A stretch of DNA of 64,000 nt from CALDTK01 sp045110575 (GCA_045110575.1 JBGCGF010000025.1:1-64000), one strand, 5' to 3'; shown: positions 49,420-60,187, counted from the first letter of the stretch. Numbers and translations are program-made. The notes: generated from the sequence alone by a model not told the origin.

Positions 49420-52056
49420 TTACTCCTTAGCTGCAGGCTTCTTTTTCGCTGCTGGCTTTTTAGCCGCAGGTTTCTTCTTGGCTGCTGGCTTTTTCTTCGC
49501 TGCGGGCTTCTTCTTAACTGCCTTCTTTTTGAACGCATTCGGAATTTGCTCCTCAATAATAACCTTTACCTCTTCAACGGTAAGGGCTTTCGCAGCTTCT
49601 TGGGTCCACTTTTCGCCATTTTCCATGACGCCCATCTTCACGAATTTCTTCTTGAATTTGATGGTTGGTCCCCAACGACCATTCTCAACAGAGATGCCTT
49701 CATCTTCAATCCAGTTATGGATGTAGCGATTGGCTTCTTTCTGAGCTTTGATCTCGATGAGCTCATGCATGTCCTCCGTAGAAATGATCTCGAAGTCATA
49801 GCGCTTAGGCACATTGACGAAAAGTCCGTTCCACTTCAAGAAAGGACCGAAACGCCCTTTACCCTTCGTGATATCGAATCCTTTGTACGAACCAACAGGT
49901 GCGTCTGCTTTCTTCTTTTCTTCGATAAGTTCGCCAGCACGCTCAATGGTTAGACCAAGTGGATCCTCGCCTTTAGGCAAGTTCACAAACGCCTCTCCCC
50001 ACTTAATGTAAGGACCGTAACGACCGATGTTTGCTACCACCGGTAGGCTATCGTAATCTCCAAGGTCTAGTGGAAGCTTGAACAGCTCAATCGCCTCTTC
50101 AAACGTGATGTCCTCCATGCTTTGACCAGCACGCAGGTTACCATACTTAGGCTTTTCGCCCGCATCTAGTTCATCTGGTTTGCCAATCTGTGCAACTGGT
50201 CCGTAGCGGCCCATGCGTACAAGCAAGGTTCTTCCACTTGCTGGATCTGTTCCGAGCTCACGCTCTCCACTTGCACGTTCTGCCGTTTCGGTGGTATCAA
50301 CCACTTTAGCTTTAAATGGGCTGTAAAAATCGCTTAGCACATCTTGGTACGAGACTTTACCATTTGCGATATCGTCAAATTGCGTCTCGATATCAGCCGT
50401 AAAGCCATAGTTCATGACATCCTTGAAGTGCATGTCGAGGAAGTCGACGACAATCATTCCCAAGTCAGTAGGAACAAGTTGGTTGCTGATCGCACCTACC
50501 ATCTTGGTAAACGGAGCAGGCTTCACCTCGCCGGCGTTGTTGAGTACGTACTTCGCAAACTTGCGCTCTGTACCATCACGTTTTTCCTTAATCACATAAC
50601 CACGAGCAGGGTCCATGATACGAGAAATCGTAGGTGCATAGGTAGACGGACGACCGACACCTAGACTCTCTAATTCCTTTACCAAAGATGCTTCCGAGAA
50701 GCGGCCCTTTGAAGGTCTGCTCAAGTTCTCTTCTGCAGTGAGTTCACCGAGCTTCAATGCCTGACCAACTTTCATTGGAGGAAGAAGTCCCTTGGTTGTC
50801 TCGTCTTCGCCTTCAGAATCATCTTGACTTTCTTGGTATACACGCAAGAAACCGTCAAATACGATTACCTCTCCACTTGCAGTCAGCGCTTCGGCTGGCT
50901 TGGTAGAGATGCCGATAGTGGCAGTTGTTTTTTCTGTTTTTGCCTCACTCATCTGACTCGCGATCGCGCGCTTCCAGATTAGCTCGTACAAACGTGACTG
51001 GTCACGCTCAGCTACAGGAACGGTGTGCGCTCCGAAGTTGGTTGGGCGGATAGCCTCGTGCGCCTCTTGCGCATCCTTGCTCTTTGACTTAAAAGTGCGT
51101 CGCTCGTAGTAGTTCTGACCGTACGCGCCTTCAATCTCATTCTTGGCCGATGTCATCGCATCGTTACTCAAGTTGACCGAGTCCGTACGCATGTAGGTGA
51201 TGTGACCTGATTCGTACAAGCGCTGTGCTGCGCTCATTGTACGCTTTGGCGTCATACCTAGCTTACGACTGGCTTCTTGTTGCAACGTTGAAGTCGTGAA
51301 AGGAGCAGCAGGTTTTTTCTTACCTGGCTTCTTTACGATATCGTTGATGTTGTAGATCGCTCCACGACAATCCATCAAGAACTTCTCAGCTTCTCCTTCC
51401 GTCTCAAGGTTGTCTTTGCGGGTTGCACGCATCGTTACCTCACCTCCTCGCTCTCCTGCAAGCAAGAAATCTGCGAAGAGACGGAAATAAGGTTTTGGTT
51501 CGAATTCACGAATGATTCGCTCACGCTCAACGACGATCTTAACAGCCACAGACTGCACACGACCGGCGCTCAAGCCACCTTTCACCTTCTTCCAAAGCAC
51601 ACCACTCAAGTCGTATCCAACCAAACGGTCAAGGATTCGACGCGCTTGCTGGGCATTGACTAAGTCAAGATCAACCGTGCGTGGTTGGGTTACTGCTTTT
51701 TGAATTGCAGTCTTTGTGATTTCACGAAATACAATACGCTTGGTACTGAGTGGATCTAGTTTGAGAACTTCGCAAAGGTGCCAGCTAATAGCCTCCCCTT
51801 CACGGTCCTCATCCGTTGCGAGCCACACTTCTTCGGTGCCTTTCATCGCTGTCTTCAGCTCAGAAACAGTTCGCTTTGCATCTGGACTGACCTCGTAAGT
51901 GGCTAAGAAGCCATTTGCAACATCAATTGAATCTGCCCTTTTCGGAAGATCTCGAATGTGGCCTCGACTTGACTTCACGATGAAGTCTCCTCCGAGATAC
52001 TTTTCTATTGTTTTCGCCTTGGCCGGCGACTCGACAATGAGTAGGTTCTTTGCCAT
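49420..52056 (-). CDS. topA: DNA topoisomerase I
   Basis: 878 residues. An N-terminal TOPRIM domain (KNLLIVESPAKAKTIEKYLG, then ATDEDREGEAI) and the active-site Tyr in YMRTDSVNLS identify a type IA enzyme that relaxes negative supercoils. Instead of zinc fingers, the C-terminal part carries repeated topoisomerase C-terminal modules (GRYGPVAQIG, GRYGPYIKWGE, GRFGPFLKWNG, GRWGPTIKF). A basic tail of PAAKKK repeats ends the protein, as often in Bacteroidota. The tail is also a DNA tandem repeat (about 49437-49520) and may vary in length. A 14-base word (52080-52093) lies upstream. Confidence 0.97.
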   Translation of the reverse strand: MAKNLLIVESPAKAKTIEKYLGGDFIVKSSRGHIRDLPKRADSIDVANGFLATYEVSPDAKRTVSELKTAMKGTEEVWLATDEDREGEAISWHLCEVLKLDPLSTKRIVFREITKTAIQKAVTQPRTVDLDLVNAQQARRILDRLVGYDLSGVLWKKVKGGLSAGRVQSVAVKIVVERERIIREFEPKPYFRLFADFLLAGERGGEVTMRATRKDNLETEGEAEKFLMDCRGAIYNINDIVKKPGKKKPAAPFTTSTLQQEASRKLGMTPKRTMSAAQRLYESGHITYMRTDSVNLSNDAMTSAKNEIEGAYGQNYYERRTFKSKSKDAQEAHEAIRPTNFGAHTVPVAERDQSRLYELIWKRAIASQMSEAKTEKTTATIGISTKPAEALTASGEVIVFDGFLRVYQESQDDSEGEDETTKGLLPPMKVGQALKLGELTAEENLSRPSKGRFSEASLVKELESLGVGRPSTYAPTISRIMDPARGYVIKEKRDGTERKFAKYVLNNAGEVKPAPFTKMVGAISNQLVPTDLGMIVVDFLDMHFKDVMNYGFTADIETQFDDIANGKVSYQDVLSDFYSPFKAKVVDTTETAERASGERELGTDPASGRTLLVRMGRYGPVAQIGKPDELDAGEKPKYGNLRAGQSMEDITFEEAIELFKLPLDLGDYDSLPVVANIGRYGPYIKWGEAFVNLPKGEDPLGLTIERAGELIEEKKKADAPVGSYKGFDITKGKGRFGPFLKWNGLFVNVPKRYDFEIISTEDMHELIEIKAQKEANRYIHNWIEDEGISVENGRWGPTIKFKKKFVKMGVMENGEKWTQEAAKALTVEEVKVIIEEQIPNAFKKKAVKKKPAAKKKPAAKKKPAAKKPAAKKKPAAKE

Positions 52057-52079
52057 TATTGGGGGGCTATTTCTGAGCG

Positions 52080-52093
52080 GCTTTCGCCAAAAC
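52080..52093 (-). repeat. Dispersed 14-base word, intergenic copy
   Basis: Exact GCTTTCGCCAAAAC on the plus strand, 24 bases before the topA start codon, in the promoter or leader region. Confidence 0.75.
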
Positions 52094-52232
52094 TCGCGTC
52101 CTTATTACCTTATGCAGCATCCAAACGGCTGTTGCATTGGGGCCGCGAAAGTAACCGCACCTTTGATACGAGACCGCAAACTCAACGCAATTCTTCCATA
52201 TGAGGCGAAAAAAAACATTGTAAATCGATGAC

Positions 52233-52748
52233 CTAGCCGCGATTTAAGCTGTCTTTCGCAGGCAATGTGTAGGAATCAATCACCTCTGCTCCAGATAAAC
52301 GAATGGAGTCTTTCACTGCTTTTTGAACCTTGTATCGGGTAACCAAATCACGTACATCCAATTCTTTCCCATTCAAGTGGCGGTGGTAGGCACGCATCAC
52401 TAACTCCTTTTGACCGTCAGGCTGATCAACGCCTAAATTCTGCAAATAGCGAGAGAAGCGAGAACCGTCGTACATGCCCCAATTGATTGCCAACCAGCGA
52501 CCAAGCGAGAAGAACAAACGCTCAACGACAAAGTCCTCCGACTGCGCCGCATAACTCTCCTTAGAATCTTCAGGAGTGATCTCATCGAGCGTCTTCATCG
52601 CATCAATCAGGTCAGAAGGAATATGGTGCTGACCTATCTTTTGCTGTCGGGTGCGCTTTTCATAATCCTCTCGAGAAGAAAGGTCACTTTGGGCAAGAGC
52701 AACAACACTCATACTAAATAGACAAAAAAGAAGTGTAAATCGGATCAT
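52233..52748 (-). CDS. Exported DUF6794-type protein
   Basis: 171 residues from the ATG at 52748. Signal peptide FTLLFCLFSMSVVALAQ. The mature part has IPSDLIDAMKTLDEI and LGRWLAINWGMYDGSRFSRY followed by a YHRHLNG motif, the order of conserved stretches in DUF6794, a small Bacteroidota family of unknown function. No catalytic residues are obvious. It is upstream of topA on the same strand but 177 bases away. The longer start at 52793 puts 15 hydrophilic residues before the signal and is rejected. Confidence 0.7.
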   Translation of the reverse strand: MIRFTLLFCLFSMSVVALAQSDLSSREDYEKRTRQQKIGQHHIPSDLIDAMKTLDEITPEDSKESYAAQSEDFVVERLFFSLGRWLAINWGMYDGSRFSRYLQNLGVDQPDGQKELVMRAYHRHLNGKELDVRDLVTRYKVQKAVKDSIRLSGAEVIDSYTLPAKDSLNRG

Positions 52749-52932
52749 AGCGTTCTTGGTAGTCAAATGACCTAGGCCATTTATTCGCAGCAAAGGTCGG
52801 CGTTAAAGTCAACACCCTGCAAGTAACGCTTCGTTTAATCTCTGAGGTGCGCAAGACCAACGATTTAGACCGTCAATATTTTGTGAATGTTAGCTGGCAC
52901 CGCATTGTGAATACTCCCACCTTTGTCGACAT

Positions 52933-55900
52933 ATGAAGATTGGATCTCATCTACCCATTTGGATATCAACCTGTTTACTTCTGGTTTTGGCGCAAGCGTG
53001 CAACTCAGACACTCAGCAGACGTCAAGCCCCAGCGTAAATGTTGAAGCATACGACGGACCTAAGCTTTTCCAAAATGTCCTGCCAGCAAACTCTGGGATC
53101 AACTTCGTCAATCATGTTGACGAAACTTGGGACAACAATATTCTCATCAATAGTTACCTCTATAATGGAGGAGGCGTTGCAGTACTCGACGTCAACAACG
53201 ACGGACTAGAAGACCTCTATTTCACTGCTACGATGGGGCCTAACGCCCTCTACATCAACAAAGGTGATTGGAAGTTTGAGGAAGGCGCACAAGCCGCAGG
53301 AGTCACTGCTGCAGATGGAATCAAGACAGGTGTAAGCGTAGTGGATATCAACGCAGATGGCAGCCCTGACCTCTATGTCACTCGCACAGGCATGGAGCCA
53401 ACAGACGTGCGACGCAACTTGCTTTTCATCAATGATGGAACAGGCAAATTCACAGAACAAGCTGCGGCATTTGGTCTCAATGACCCTAGCGCAAGTAACC
53501 ACGCCAACTTCTTCGATTTCGATCAAGACGGCGATTTAGATGTCTATGTACTCAACCATCCGATCGACTTTAGTCGCGTCAATTCAGTGCAGGCCACACC
53601 TGTAGAAGGCGGATACGAGCGAAATACAGAGCCTTGGACGACCTATGACACCGATCGTCTCTATGAGAATCGCGACGGAAAATTCGTCGATGTTACCGAA
53701 GCGAAAGGCCTCATTAATCGTGCATGGGGATTGAGTGTCACTGCTTCCGATCTAAATGCAGACGGAATTACAGACCTCTACATCGGCAACGATTACATCG
53801 AACCCGACCAAGTCATCATTGGCAAAAAAGGTGGCCAGTTTGAAGACCAAACCGATCAGTGGCTGCGTCACATGAGTAACCACACCATGGGCGTCGATAT
53901 CGCTGACATCAATGGAGATGCAAAACCAGATGTCGTGAGTCTCGACATGCTTGCTCCCGACCTGGAGCGTCGTAAGCGCCTGATGACAACAATGATCCAA
54001 GAGCGTTTCAACAGTTTGAAACGCTATGGCTACAAGAATCAGTTGATGCGTAACACCGTCCAGATGAACTCTGGCGATGGCTTCAGTGACCAGGCACAGA
54101 TGCTTGGCATGGATGCAACCGATTGGAGCTGGGCTCCGCTGATCGCAGATTTTGACCTCAATGGCAAGCCTGACCTTTATGTCACTAACGGTTACCGACG
54201 CGACGTAAGCAACTTAGATTACCTCACCTACACCGTAGATAGTGTGAAGCGTACAGGAGGATTGACCAAATCCCGATTCGGTTCATTTGACAAGTACGCA
54301 GACCTCATCCCGACTTCTCTCTTGCCCAACTATGCCTATGCACAGCAAGCAGACGGGACATTTAAAAACACGAGTGCTGAATGGGGCATCAATCAACCGA
54401 CGTACTCTACCGGAGCGGCGTATGCTGACCTTGACAATGACGGTGACCTCGACTTAATCGTCAACAACATTGACGGCAAGGCTGGTATCTTCAGCAATCA
54501 AGCACGCGAGCGCGGCAACGGGCATTCATTGGTGCTCAAATTGACTGGTGACGCTTCGAATACAGAAGCCATCGGAGCTACCGTCCGTGTCGTTCAAGGA
54601 GATGCTGTACACGTTCAGGAACTTCGCCGAACACGTGGCTTCTTCAGTGCGGTGACCTCGAAATTGGTGATTGGTTTGGCTTCCGCTAAAACCATCGACT
54701 CCGTTATCGTTCGCTTCCCTAACGGTGCTTCAATTGTACAGACAGACGTAAAGGTCGACCAGACACTTAGCCTTTCGGCAAAACAAGCCAACGGCAAGAC
54801 TTCCGTCGCTTCACTTGTTGGACTCAAAAAGAACAAAAGTGGACTCCGACCGGCAAAAAACACCGGCCTAAGCTTTACGCACGTAGAGAATGAGTTCGAA
54901 GACTTTGGTCGCGAACCGCTCATCCCACACCGGGTAAGTAAAGAAGGTCCGGCGCTAGCAGTGGCTGACATCAATGGTGATGGCCGAGACGATGTTTTTG
55001 TTGGTGGCGCCTTAGGGCAAGCAGCCAAGCTATTCGTCCAGGGAAGCAATTCACGTTTTAGCGAAAGCTCGCAAAAAGCACTCGCAGGTCATTCAGACTA
55101 TGAGGATACCGCAGCCGCTTTCTTTGATGCTGATGGTGACGGTGATCTCGATCTCTATGTCGTCAGTGGCGGAAGCACAACTGCAATTGGCTCTTCAAAT
55201 TATCAAGATCGCCTGTACCAAAACGACGGAGGAAAATTCACTTACCTCCCTGAAGCAGTAACCGGAATTACAAGTCCAGGAAGTTGCGTCCAGCCGTTTG
55301 ATGTGGATGGTGATGGTGATCTTGACCTCTTCGTAGGCGGCCGTGTGAATCCAGGAAAATACCCACTTGCTCCAAGGTCATACATTCTCCGAAATGACGG
55401 AGGCACATTCGCTGATGCGACAAGTAATACGATCCCGGTTTTGGCGCAAGCTGGAATGGTAACAAGCGCTACCCTAGCAGAATTAGCTGGCGATGAAACA
55501 CCAGAGCTTATCCTAACCGGAGAATGGATGGCTCCCCGTGCGTTTAGTAGCAGCGATGGCAAATGGGCAGAAATCACCGAATGGCTCGGGCTCAACGAAG
55601 CACAAGGTTGGTACAACTGCGTCGTTGCGCACGATCAAGACGGCGACGGCAAGGATGACCTACTGCTCGGAAATGTCGGACTGAATTCACGTCACCGTGC
55701 ACCGATTCACATCTATGCTTCAGATTATGACCACAACGGTCAGATAGACCCAGTACTTGCTGTTGAAACAGGAGGACAGACCTATCCACTTGCTACACGA
55801 GATGCGATTCTCAAGCAGATGCCCGTGCTCAAAAAGCAATTCCAACGCTACTCGAAGTATGCAACAGCAACACTTGAAGAAGCATTTGGCGCAGCTGAAT

Positions 55901-56253
55901 TGGAGAAGGCTATGCACTTGACGGCCAACAACCTTGAGTCATCGATCTGGAAAAGCTCTACCAAGAAACTAGAAGCATTGCCGCTAGCAGCGCAAGCCGG
56001 ACCCGTCAATTGCATTCTTCCGATTGGCAACAGCATTCTTCTTGGCGGACACAATTTGAATGTTGATGCCGAAACCGGCCGCTTGGACGCACTCAACGGC
56101 GTACTAATGGTTGGAGACAAAGTGGTAAGTGATCAACTCGGACTTAGCCTAGACTTACGAGACATGAAAGTTGTCACGCTTGCCAATGGAAAAACCCTCG
56201 TAGTCGTTGCCAACAACGATGCGCCGATGCAAGTATTTGAGTGGATGAACTAG
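52933..56253 (+). CDS. FG-GAP/ASPIC-UnbV repeat lipoprotein (CRTAC1-like)
   Basis: 1106 residues. The lipoprotein signal ends at LAQACNS. Two FG-GAP/VCBS propellers carry calcium loops such as DVNNDGLEDL, DFDQDGDLDV, DLDNDGDLDL, DADGDGDLDL and DVDGDGDLDL. An ASPIC/UnbV domain separates them (EAIGATVRVVQG ... GFFSAVTSKLVIGL, about 535-615). Bacteroidota encode many such surface lipoproteins, often near SusCD glycan systems, but none is here. The gene carries an exact copy (55055) and three variants (52984, 54679, 55438) of the 14-base word. Ligand unknown. Confidence 0.88.
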   Translation: MKIGSHLPIWISTCLLLVLAQACNSDTQQTSSPSVNVEAYDGPKLFQNVLPANSGINFVNHVDETWDNNILINSYLYNGGGVAVLDVNNDGLEDLYFTATMGPNALYINKGDWKFEEGAQAAGVTAADGIKTGVSVVDINADGSPDLYVTRTGMEPTDVRRNLLFINDGTGKFTEQAAAFGLNDPSASNHANFFDFDQDGDLDVYVLNHPIDFSRVNSVQATPVEGGYERNTEPWTTYDTDRLYENRDGKFVDVTEAKGLINRAWGLSVTASDLNADGITDLYIGNDYIEPDQVIIGKKGGQFEDQTDQWLRHMSNHTMGVDIADINGDAKPDVVSLDMLAPDLERRKRLMTTMIQERFNSLKRYGYKNQLMRNTVQMNSGDGFSDQAQMLGMDATDWSWAPLIADFDLNGKPDLYVTNGYRRDVSNLDYLTYTVDSVKRTGGLTKSRFGSFDKYADLIPTSLLPNYAYAQQADGTFKNTSAEWGINQPTYSTGAAYADLDNDGDLDLIVNNIDGKAGIFSNQARERGNGHSLVLKLTGDASNTEAIGATVRVVQGDAVHVQELRRTRGFFSAVTSKLVIGLASAKTIDSVIVRFPNGASIVQTDVKVDQTLSLSAKQANGKTSVASLVGLKKNKSGLRPAKNTGLSFTHVENEFEDFGREPLIPHRVSKEGPALAVADINGDGRDDVFVGGALGQAAKLFVQGSNSRFSESSQKALAGHSDYEDTAAAFFDADGDGDLDLYVVSGGSTTAIGSSNYQDRLYQNDGGKFTYLPEAVTGITSPGSCVQPFDVDGDGDLDLFVGGRVNPGKYPLAPRSYILRNDGGTFADATSNTIPVLAQAGMVTSATLAELAGDETPELILTGEWMAPRAFSSSDGKWAEITEWLGLNEAQGWYNCVVAHDQDGDGKDDLLLGNVGLNSRHRAPIHIYASDYDHNGQIDPVLAVETGGQTYPLATRDAILKQMPVLKKQFQRYSKYATATLEEAFGAAELEKAMHLTANNLESSIWKSSTKKLEALPLAAQAGPVNCILPIGNSILLGGHNLNVDAETGRLDALNGVLMVGDKVVSDQLGLSLDLRDMKVVTLANGKTLVVVANNDAPMQVFEWMN

Positions 56254-56259
56254 TTGTTC

Positions 56260-57330
56260 TTACCACGTCAAGACAGCTCCTGCCCAAGTAAAGCCGCTTC
56301 CGAATGCTGCGAGTACTACAACATCGCCGCGCTTCACTTTGCCAGCAGCAACCGCCTCACTCAATGCGATAGGCACACTAGCAGCAGTGGTGTTGCCGTA
56401 TTTCTGGATGTTGTTGAACACCTGATCATCGCGCAGCTTGAGCGTTCGTTGCACAAATTGAGCAATGCGTAAATTGGCTTGGTGCGGGATGAGCATATCG
56501 ATGTCATCTACGGTTAGTCCTGCTTTCGCCAAAACCTCCATGATCACGGCAGGGAACTTCTGCACCGCGAGTTTGAAGACGAATTGCCCTTCCATTACGG
56601 GATAGAACTCACCAGCATCTAGCATCTTTTGCGTCGCGAAGATTCCACCGTAAGATTCTTGAGGTGCGAAGCCCCAATCACGATCATCGCCTTGCTTCTT
56701 GAGGTGCATACCTCCATGTGAACCTGGGCTCATCATGGCAAGCTTCTCTGCGTAAGTGCCATCGGAGTGCATCGCTGTTGCGAGAATCGCAGAATCCTTC
56801 GTTTCACTTGGTTGCACGATAACTGCTCCAGCGCCGTCACCAAAAATTACGGTGACTCCTCGGCCTTCTGTAGAAAAGTCTAAGCCCATCGAGTGCATCT
56901 CTGATCCGACAACCAACACGTTCTTATACATACCGCACGCTACAAACTTGTCTGCGACACTTAATGCATAGACAAAGCCCGAGCATTGGTTTCGCACATC
57001 AAGTGCTCCACACTCACCATCGGTAATGCCGAGTTCGCGTTGCACTAGTACACCACAGCCAGGGAAGTAATAGTCGGGTGAGAGCGTCGCAAAAACGATA
57101 AAATCGATATCGCTTGGCTGGATGCCTGCATCAGCGCACGCTTTACGTGCTGCCTCCGCTCCCATGGTCGCTGTAGTCTCTTTGCCTTTGGTGGCATATC
57201 GACGCGCTTCAATACCTGTGCGCTCCTTGATCCACTCATCTGAGGTGTCCATGACCTTGGTGAGATCAATGTTGGTGACGACGTTGTCAGGAACGTAGTG
57301 GCCGATACCGGCGATTTTAGCGTAGGTCAT
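56260..57330 (-). CDS. fabH: 3-oxoacyl-ACP synthase III
   Basis: 356 residues. The catalytic triad is visible: C116 in RNQCSGFVYAL, His in LIPHQANLRI and Asn in YGNTTAAS. The N-terminal IAGIGHYVPDNVVTN and DEWIKERTGI are typical. It condenses acyl-CoA primers with malonyl-ACP to start fatty-acid synthesis in the cytosol. Slightly longer than E. coli FabH, as in many Bacteroidota that have more than one FabH copy. Six bases separate its stop from that of the convergent lipoprotein gene. Exact 14-base word at 56522-56535, read as VLAKA. Confidence 0.95.
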   Translation of the reverse strand: MTYAKIAGIGHYVPDNVVTNIDLTKVMDTSDEWIKERTGIEARRYATKGKETTATMGAEAARKACADAGIQPSDIDFIVFATLSPDYYFPGCGVLVQRELGITDGECGALDVRNQCSGFVYALSVADKFVACGMYKNVLVVGSEMHSMGLDFSTEGRGVTVIFGDGAGAVIVQPSETKDSAILATAMHSDGTYAEKLAMMSPGSHGGMHLKKQGDDRDWGFAPQESYGGIFATQKMLDAGEFYPVMEGQFVFKLAVQKFPAVIMEVLAKAGLTVDDIDMLIPHQANLRIAQFVQRTLKLRDDQVFNNIQKYGNTTAASVPIALSEAVAAGKVKRGDVVVLAAFGSGFTWAGAVLTW

Positions 57331-57632
57331 AGGTAGAAAGGGATGGGCTTGTAGCGCGGAAGATAGCTTGAGCTACATGAAATATAGGCGATCCAATAAA
57401 TGCAAATAATGCAAAATGACTAGTAACGATCATGCAACCCATCCGTCATTGTAGTGTCTATGCCGATAGAAAAGGACATGGAAACCGAGGTGAAATCGCT
57501 TGTCGGAAATTCAACGTCGTTTGTCGATACGCGTCGTCAGTGACTAAGAAAAGTCCATAGATTTACACTGTACTAGTAAAGTAGTACACTTGGCTTCCAA
57601 TTCCCAACCTCAGTCTCTCAAAACTCAGTCTT
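57331..57632. other. Divergent promoter region, no gene
   Basis: 302 bases between fabH and the TonB-receptor gene. TACTAGTAAAGTAGTA near 57567-57585 is a partly symmetric AT-rich stretch that could be an operator, and TACACTTG at about 57583-57590 is an imperfect TAnnTTTG. Nothing else seen. Confidence 0.35.
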
Positions 57633-60140
57633 ATGCTTCGATCTCTAAAATCAGTTCTCCTAGTGGCCTGTTGTGTGACCTTCGGTTTCACTGCTGTAGC
57701 TCAATCAGAGACGGACATTAAGCTAACTCAATCGATCTCTGGTTCGCTCCTCGATGCAGCGGGCGAGCCAGTGTCTTTTGCAAACGTCATTCTTCAACTT
57801 GCAGCGGATTCAACCATCCAAAAGGTCGAAGTATCGGACATCGATGGTCTATTCCTATTTACTCAAGTAAAGCAAAGTGATTTCTTTATCACGGCCAAAT
57901 ATGTCGGACTCCCCGACCTCACTACCCCACCCTTTAGCATCAGTTCGGGCGAAAGCAAAAAAATGGGGGAGTTATCACTCGCACCTGCTTCACTCGAACT
58001 CGAGACAGCAACGGTAACTGCGCAACGTGCTATCGTCGAGATCAAAAGTGACCGAACAGTCTTCAATGTGGATGGCACTATCAACTCCGCAGGAGGAGAT
58101 GCCCTCACACTACTAAGGAAGGCTCCAGGCGTCATGCTCGACAACAACGACAATATCAGTGTACTCGGTCGCGCAGGAGTACTCGTATACATCGACGGCA
58201 AGCGCAGCCCACTTGGTGGAGACGCGCTTACGGCATACCTCCAGAGCTTGCCTGCAGAGCAGATCGACCGCATCGATATCATCACCAACCCTGGTGCAAA
58301 GTATGAAGCCGAAGGAAACGCCGGTATCATTGACATCCGCTTAAAGAAGAATGAGAATTGGGGAACCAATGGCTCGGCTTCTATTAGTGCTGCTCAAGGC
58401 AAAACAACACGAAGCAACGTAAGTCTTACGCTTAATCACCGAGAAGGGAAGTGGAATCACTACCTAACTGGCGGCGTTTATAGTGGTGCGAATGTGAACA
58501 CGAATTTCTTCGATACTTTTCAAGAAGAACTGTTCGTAAGCGAGAACATCCGTGGCGAAGGAGACTGGCAAGGTGGCAACCTCAAAATTGGTACAGATTA
58601 CTTTATCAACGACAAACACACGGTTGGTGTCATGCTAAATGGCAACTACAACGATCGCTTTTGGGAGAGTAATTCACTAGCTCGATTTGCGCCTGTAGCA
58701 ACTCCGACGCTAACTTCAAATACGTTACGCGCTTCGAACACAGACAACGGCGAGAACACCAACCTTAGTGGAAATTTCAACTACCGCTATGACAACAAGG
58801 ACGGCGAAACCGTAAACGTCGATTTCGACTACGGCCGTTACGCTGCCGATTCAGAGTCGATGCAGCCTAACCAATACTTTGCTGCAGATGGCGTCACTCC
58901 AACGCGTAGAGTTGTGAATGCGTTTAACACCCCGAGCGACATCGATATCTACACCGGTCAGTTCGATTACGAACGTAACCTCGGTGAAGGAAAGATCAGC
59001 GCAGGTGCAAAGTTCACCAAGGTCGTCAGCGACAATACGTTCAGCTTTTTTGATGTCATCGGAGGTGAGTCAACCTTGAATGATGACCTATCGAACCTGT
59101 TCCTTTACGATGAGCAAGTTGAAGCTGGCTACTTAACCTACAGCACGAGTTTCGGTCCGGACAATAAAGCAGGACAAGGCAAAATTTTCACTGCAACCGG
59201 TGGGGTCCGTGTAGAGCATACGAAATCAATGGGCGACCTTACCGTGTTTGGTAACGCGTCTCCACAAGAGCCGCTTAACCTAGATTACTGGAACGTATTT
59301 CCGAATGCAGGTCTAACCTGGGCAGCAGCTCCAAAGCACAGCTTTGCCTTGAACTACGGCCGTCGCATCAACCGACCAGATTACCAAGTACTTAATCCGT
59401 TCGAAAGTAAGCTCTCTGAGATCAGTTTTGAAAAGGGAAACCCGTTTCTACAGCCTGAAATCGTAAACAACGTTGAGCTAGCTCACACTTTTGCTTACCG
59501 CTACACGACAAAGTTGAGCTATAGTCGCACAACAGATCAAATCACACGCTTGGTCTTTGCAGATTCAACGGTTGCTGGTGGTGGATTCATCACATGGGAT
59601 AACCTCTCTTCTCAAAGTCTTCTCAGTCTTAACGTAAGCGTACCTGCAGACATCAATAAGTGGTGGAACGTATACTTTACGGCTACAGGAACATACCAAG
59701 ACAACCAAGGATTTTACGAGGATGGATCACCTAATGGAAGCACAATCGACCTTCAGGCATTCAACTTCAACATGTACAACCAGCACACCTTCAAGCTTCC
59801 AGGCAAGGTCAGTTTTGAAGTGAGCGGTTGGTTTAGTGGTCCTGGCATCTGGGGAGGAAACTTCGAGATCAAAGCCATGGGTGCGCTCAACCTTGGCGTA
59901 CAGCGTAAGTTCTTGAATGACAAGCTTCGTGTACGTGTAGGTGCAGATGATATCCTCTACACGAGCGGATGGCGCGGGTCAAGCAACTTTGGTGGTCAGA
60001 GCTTTTCTGGCGGCGGCAACTGGGATTCTCGGCGAGTAAGCTTGAGCCTCAACTACAACTTCGGTAATGAAAAAGTGAAAAGCCGCAAGCGTAAGACTGC
60101 GATTGATGATGCTGCTGGTAGAATTGGTGGGGAAGGGTAA
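57633..60140 (+). CDS. TonB-dependent outer-membrane beta-barrel protein
   Basis: 835 residues. Signal peptide about 1-24. A carboxypeptidase-regulatory-like beta sandwich (about 35-115, SGSLLDAAGEPVSFANVIL), a plug domain (about 120-245, with LLRKAPGVMLDNNDNISVLG, INTNPGAKYEAEGNAGIIDI-like text) and a long beta-barrel rich in alternating aromatic residues. This is the outer-membrane beta-barrel (OMP_b-brl_3) group of TonB receptors common in Bacteroidota. There is no SusD partner, so transport of peptides, metals or small ligands is more likely than glycans. Monocistronic, followed by a clear terminator. Confidence 0.88.
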   Translation: MLRSLKSVLLVACCVTFGFTAVAQSETDIKLTQSISGSLLDAAGEPVSFANVILQLAADSTIQKVEVSDIDGLFLFTQVKQSDFFITAKYVGLPDLTTPPFSISSGESKKMGELSLAPASLELETATVTAQRAIVEIKSDRTVFNVDGTINSAGGDALTLLRKAPGVMLDNNDNISVLGRAGVLVYIDGKRSPLGGDALTAYLQSLPAEQIDRIDIITNPGAKYEAEGNAGIIDIRLKKNENWGTNGSASISAAQGKTTRSNVSLTLNHREGKWNHYLTGGVYSGANVNTNFFDTFQEELFVSENIRGEGDWQGGNLKIGTDYFINDKHTVGVMLNGNYNDRFWESNSLARFAPVATPTLTSNTLRASNTDNGENTNLSGNFNYRYDNKDGETVNVDFDYGRYAADSESMQPNQYFAADGVTPTRRVVNAFNTPSDIDIYTGQFDYERNLGEGKISAGAKFTKVVSDNTFSFFDVIGGESTLNDDLSNLFLYDEQVEAGYLTYSTSFGPDNKAGQGKIFTATGGVRVEHTKSMGDLTVFGNASPQEPLNLDYWNVFPNAGLTWAAAPKHSFALNYGRRINRPDYQVLNPFESKLSEISFEKGNPFLQPEIVNNVELAHTFAYRYTTKLSYSRTTDQITRLVFADSTVAGGGFITWDNLSSQSLLSLNVSVPADINKWWNVYFTATGTYQDNQGFYEDGSPNGSTIDLQAFNFNMYNQHTFKLPGKVSFEVSGWFSGPGIWGGNFEIKAMGALNLGVQRKFLNDKLRVRVGADDILYTSGWRGSSNFGGQSFSGGGNWDSRRVSLSLNYNFGNEKVKSRKRKTAIDDAAGRIGGEG

Positions 60141-60187
60141 AAGCGCGGCTTCCGCACGCTGTGCGGGTGCTTTTACAATGTAAAAAT

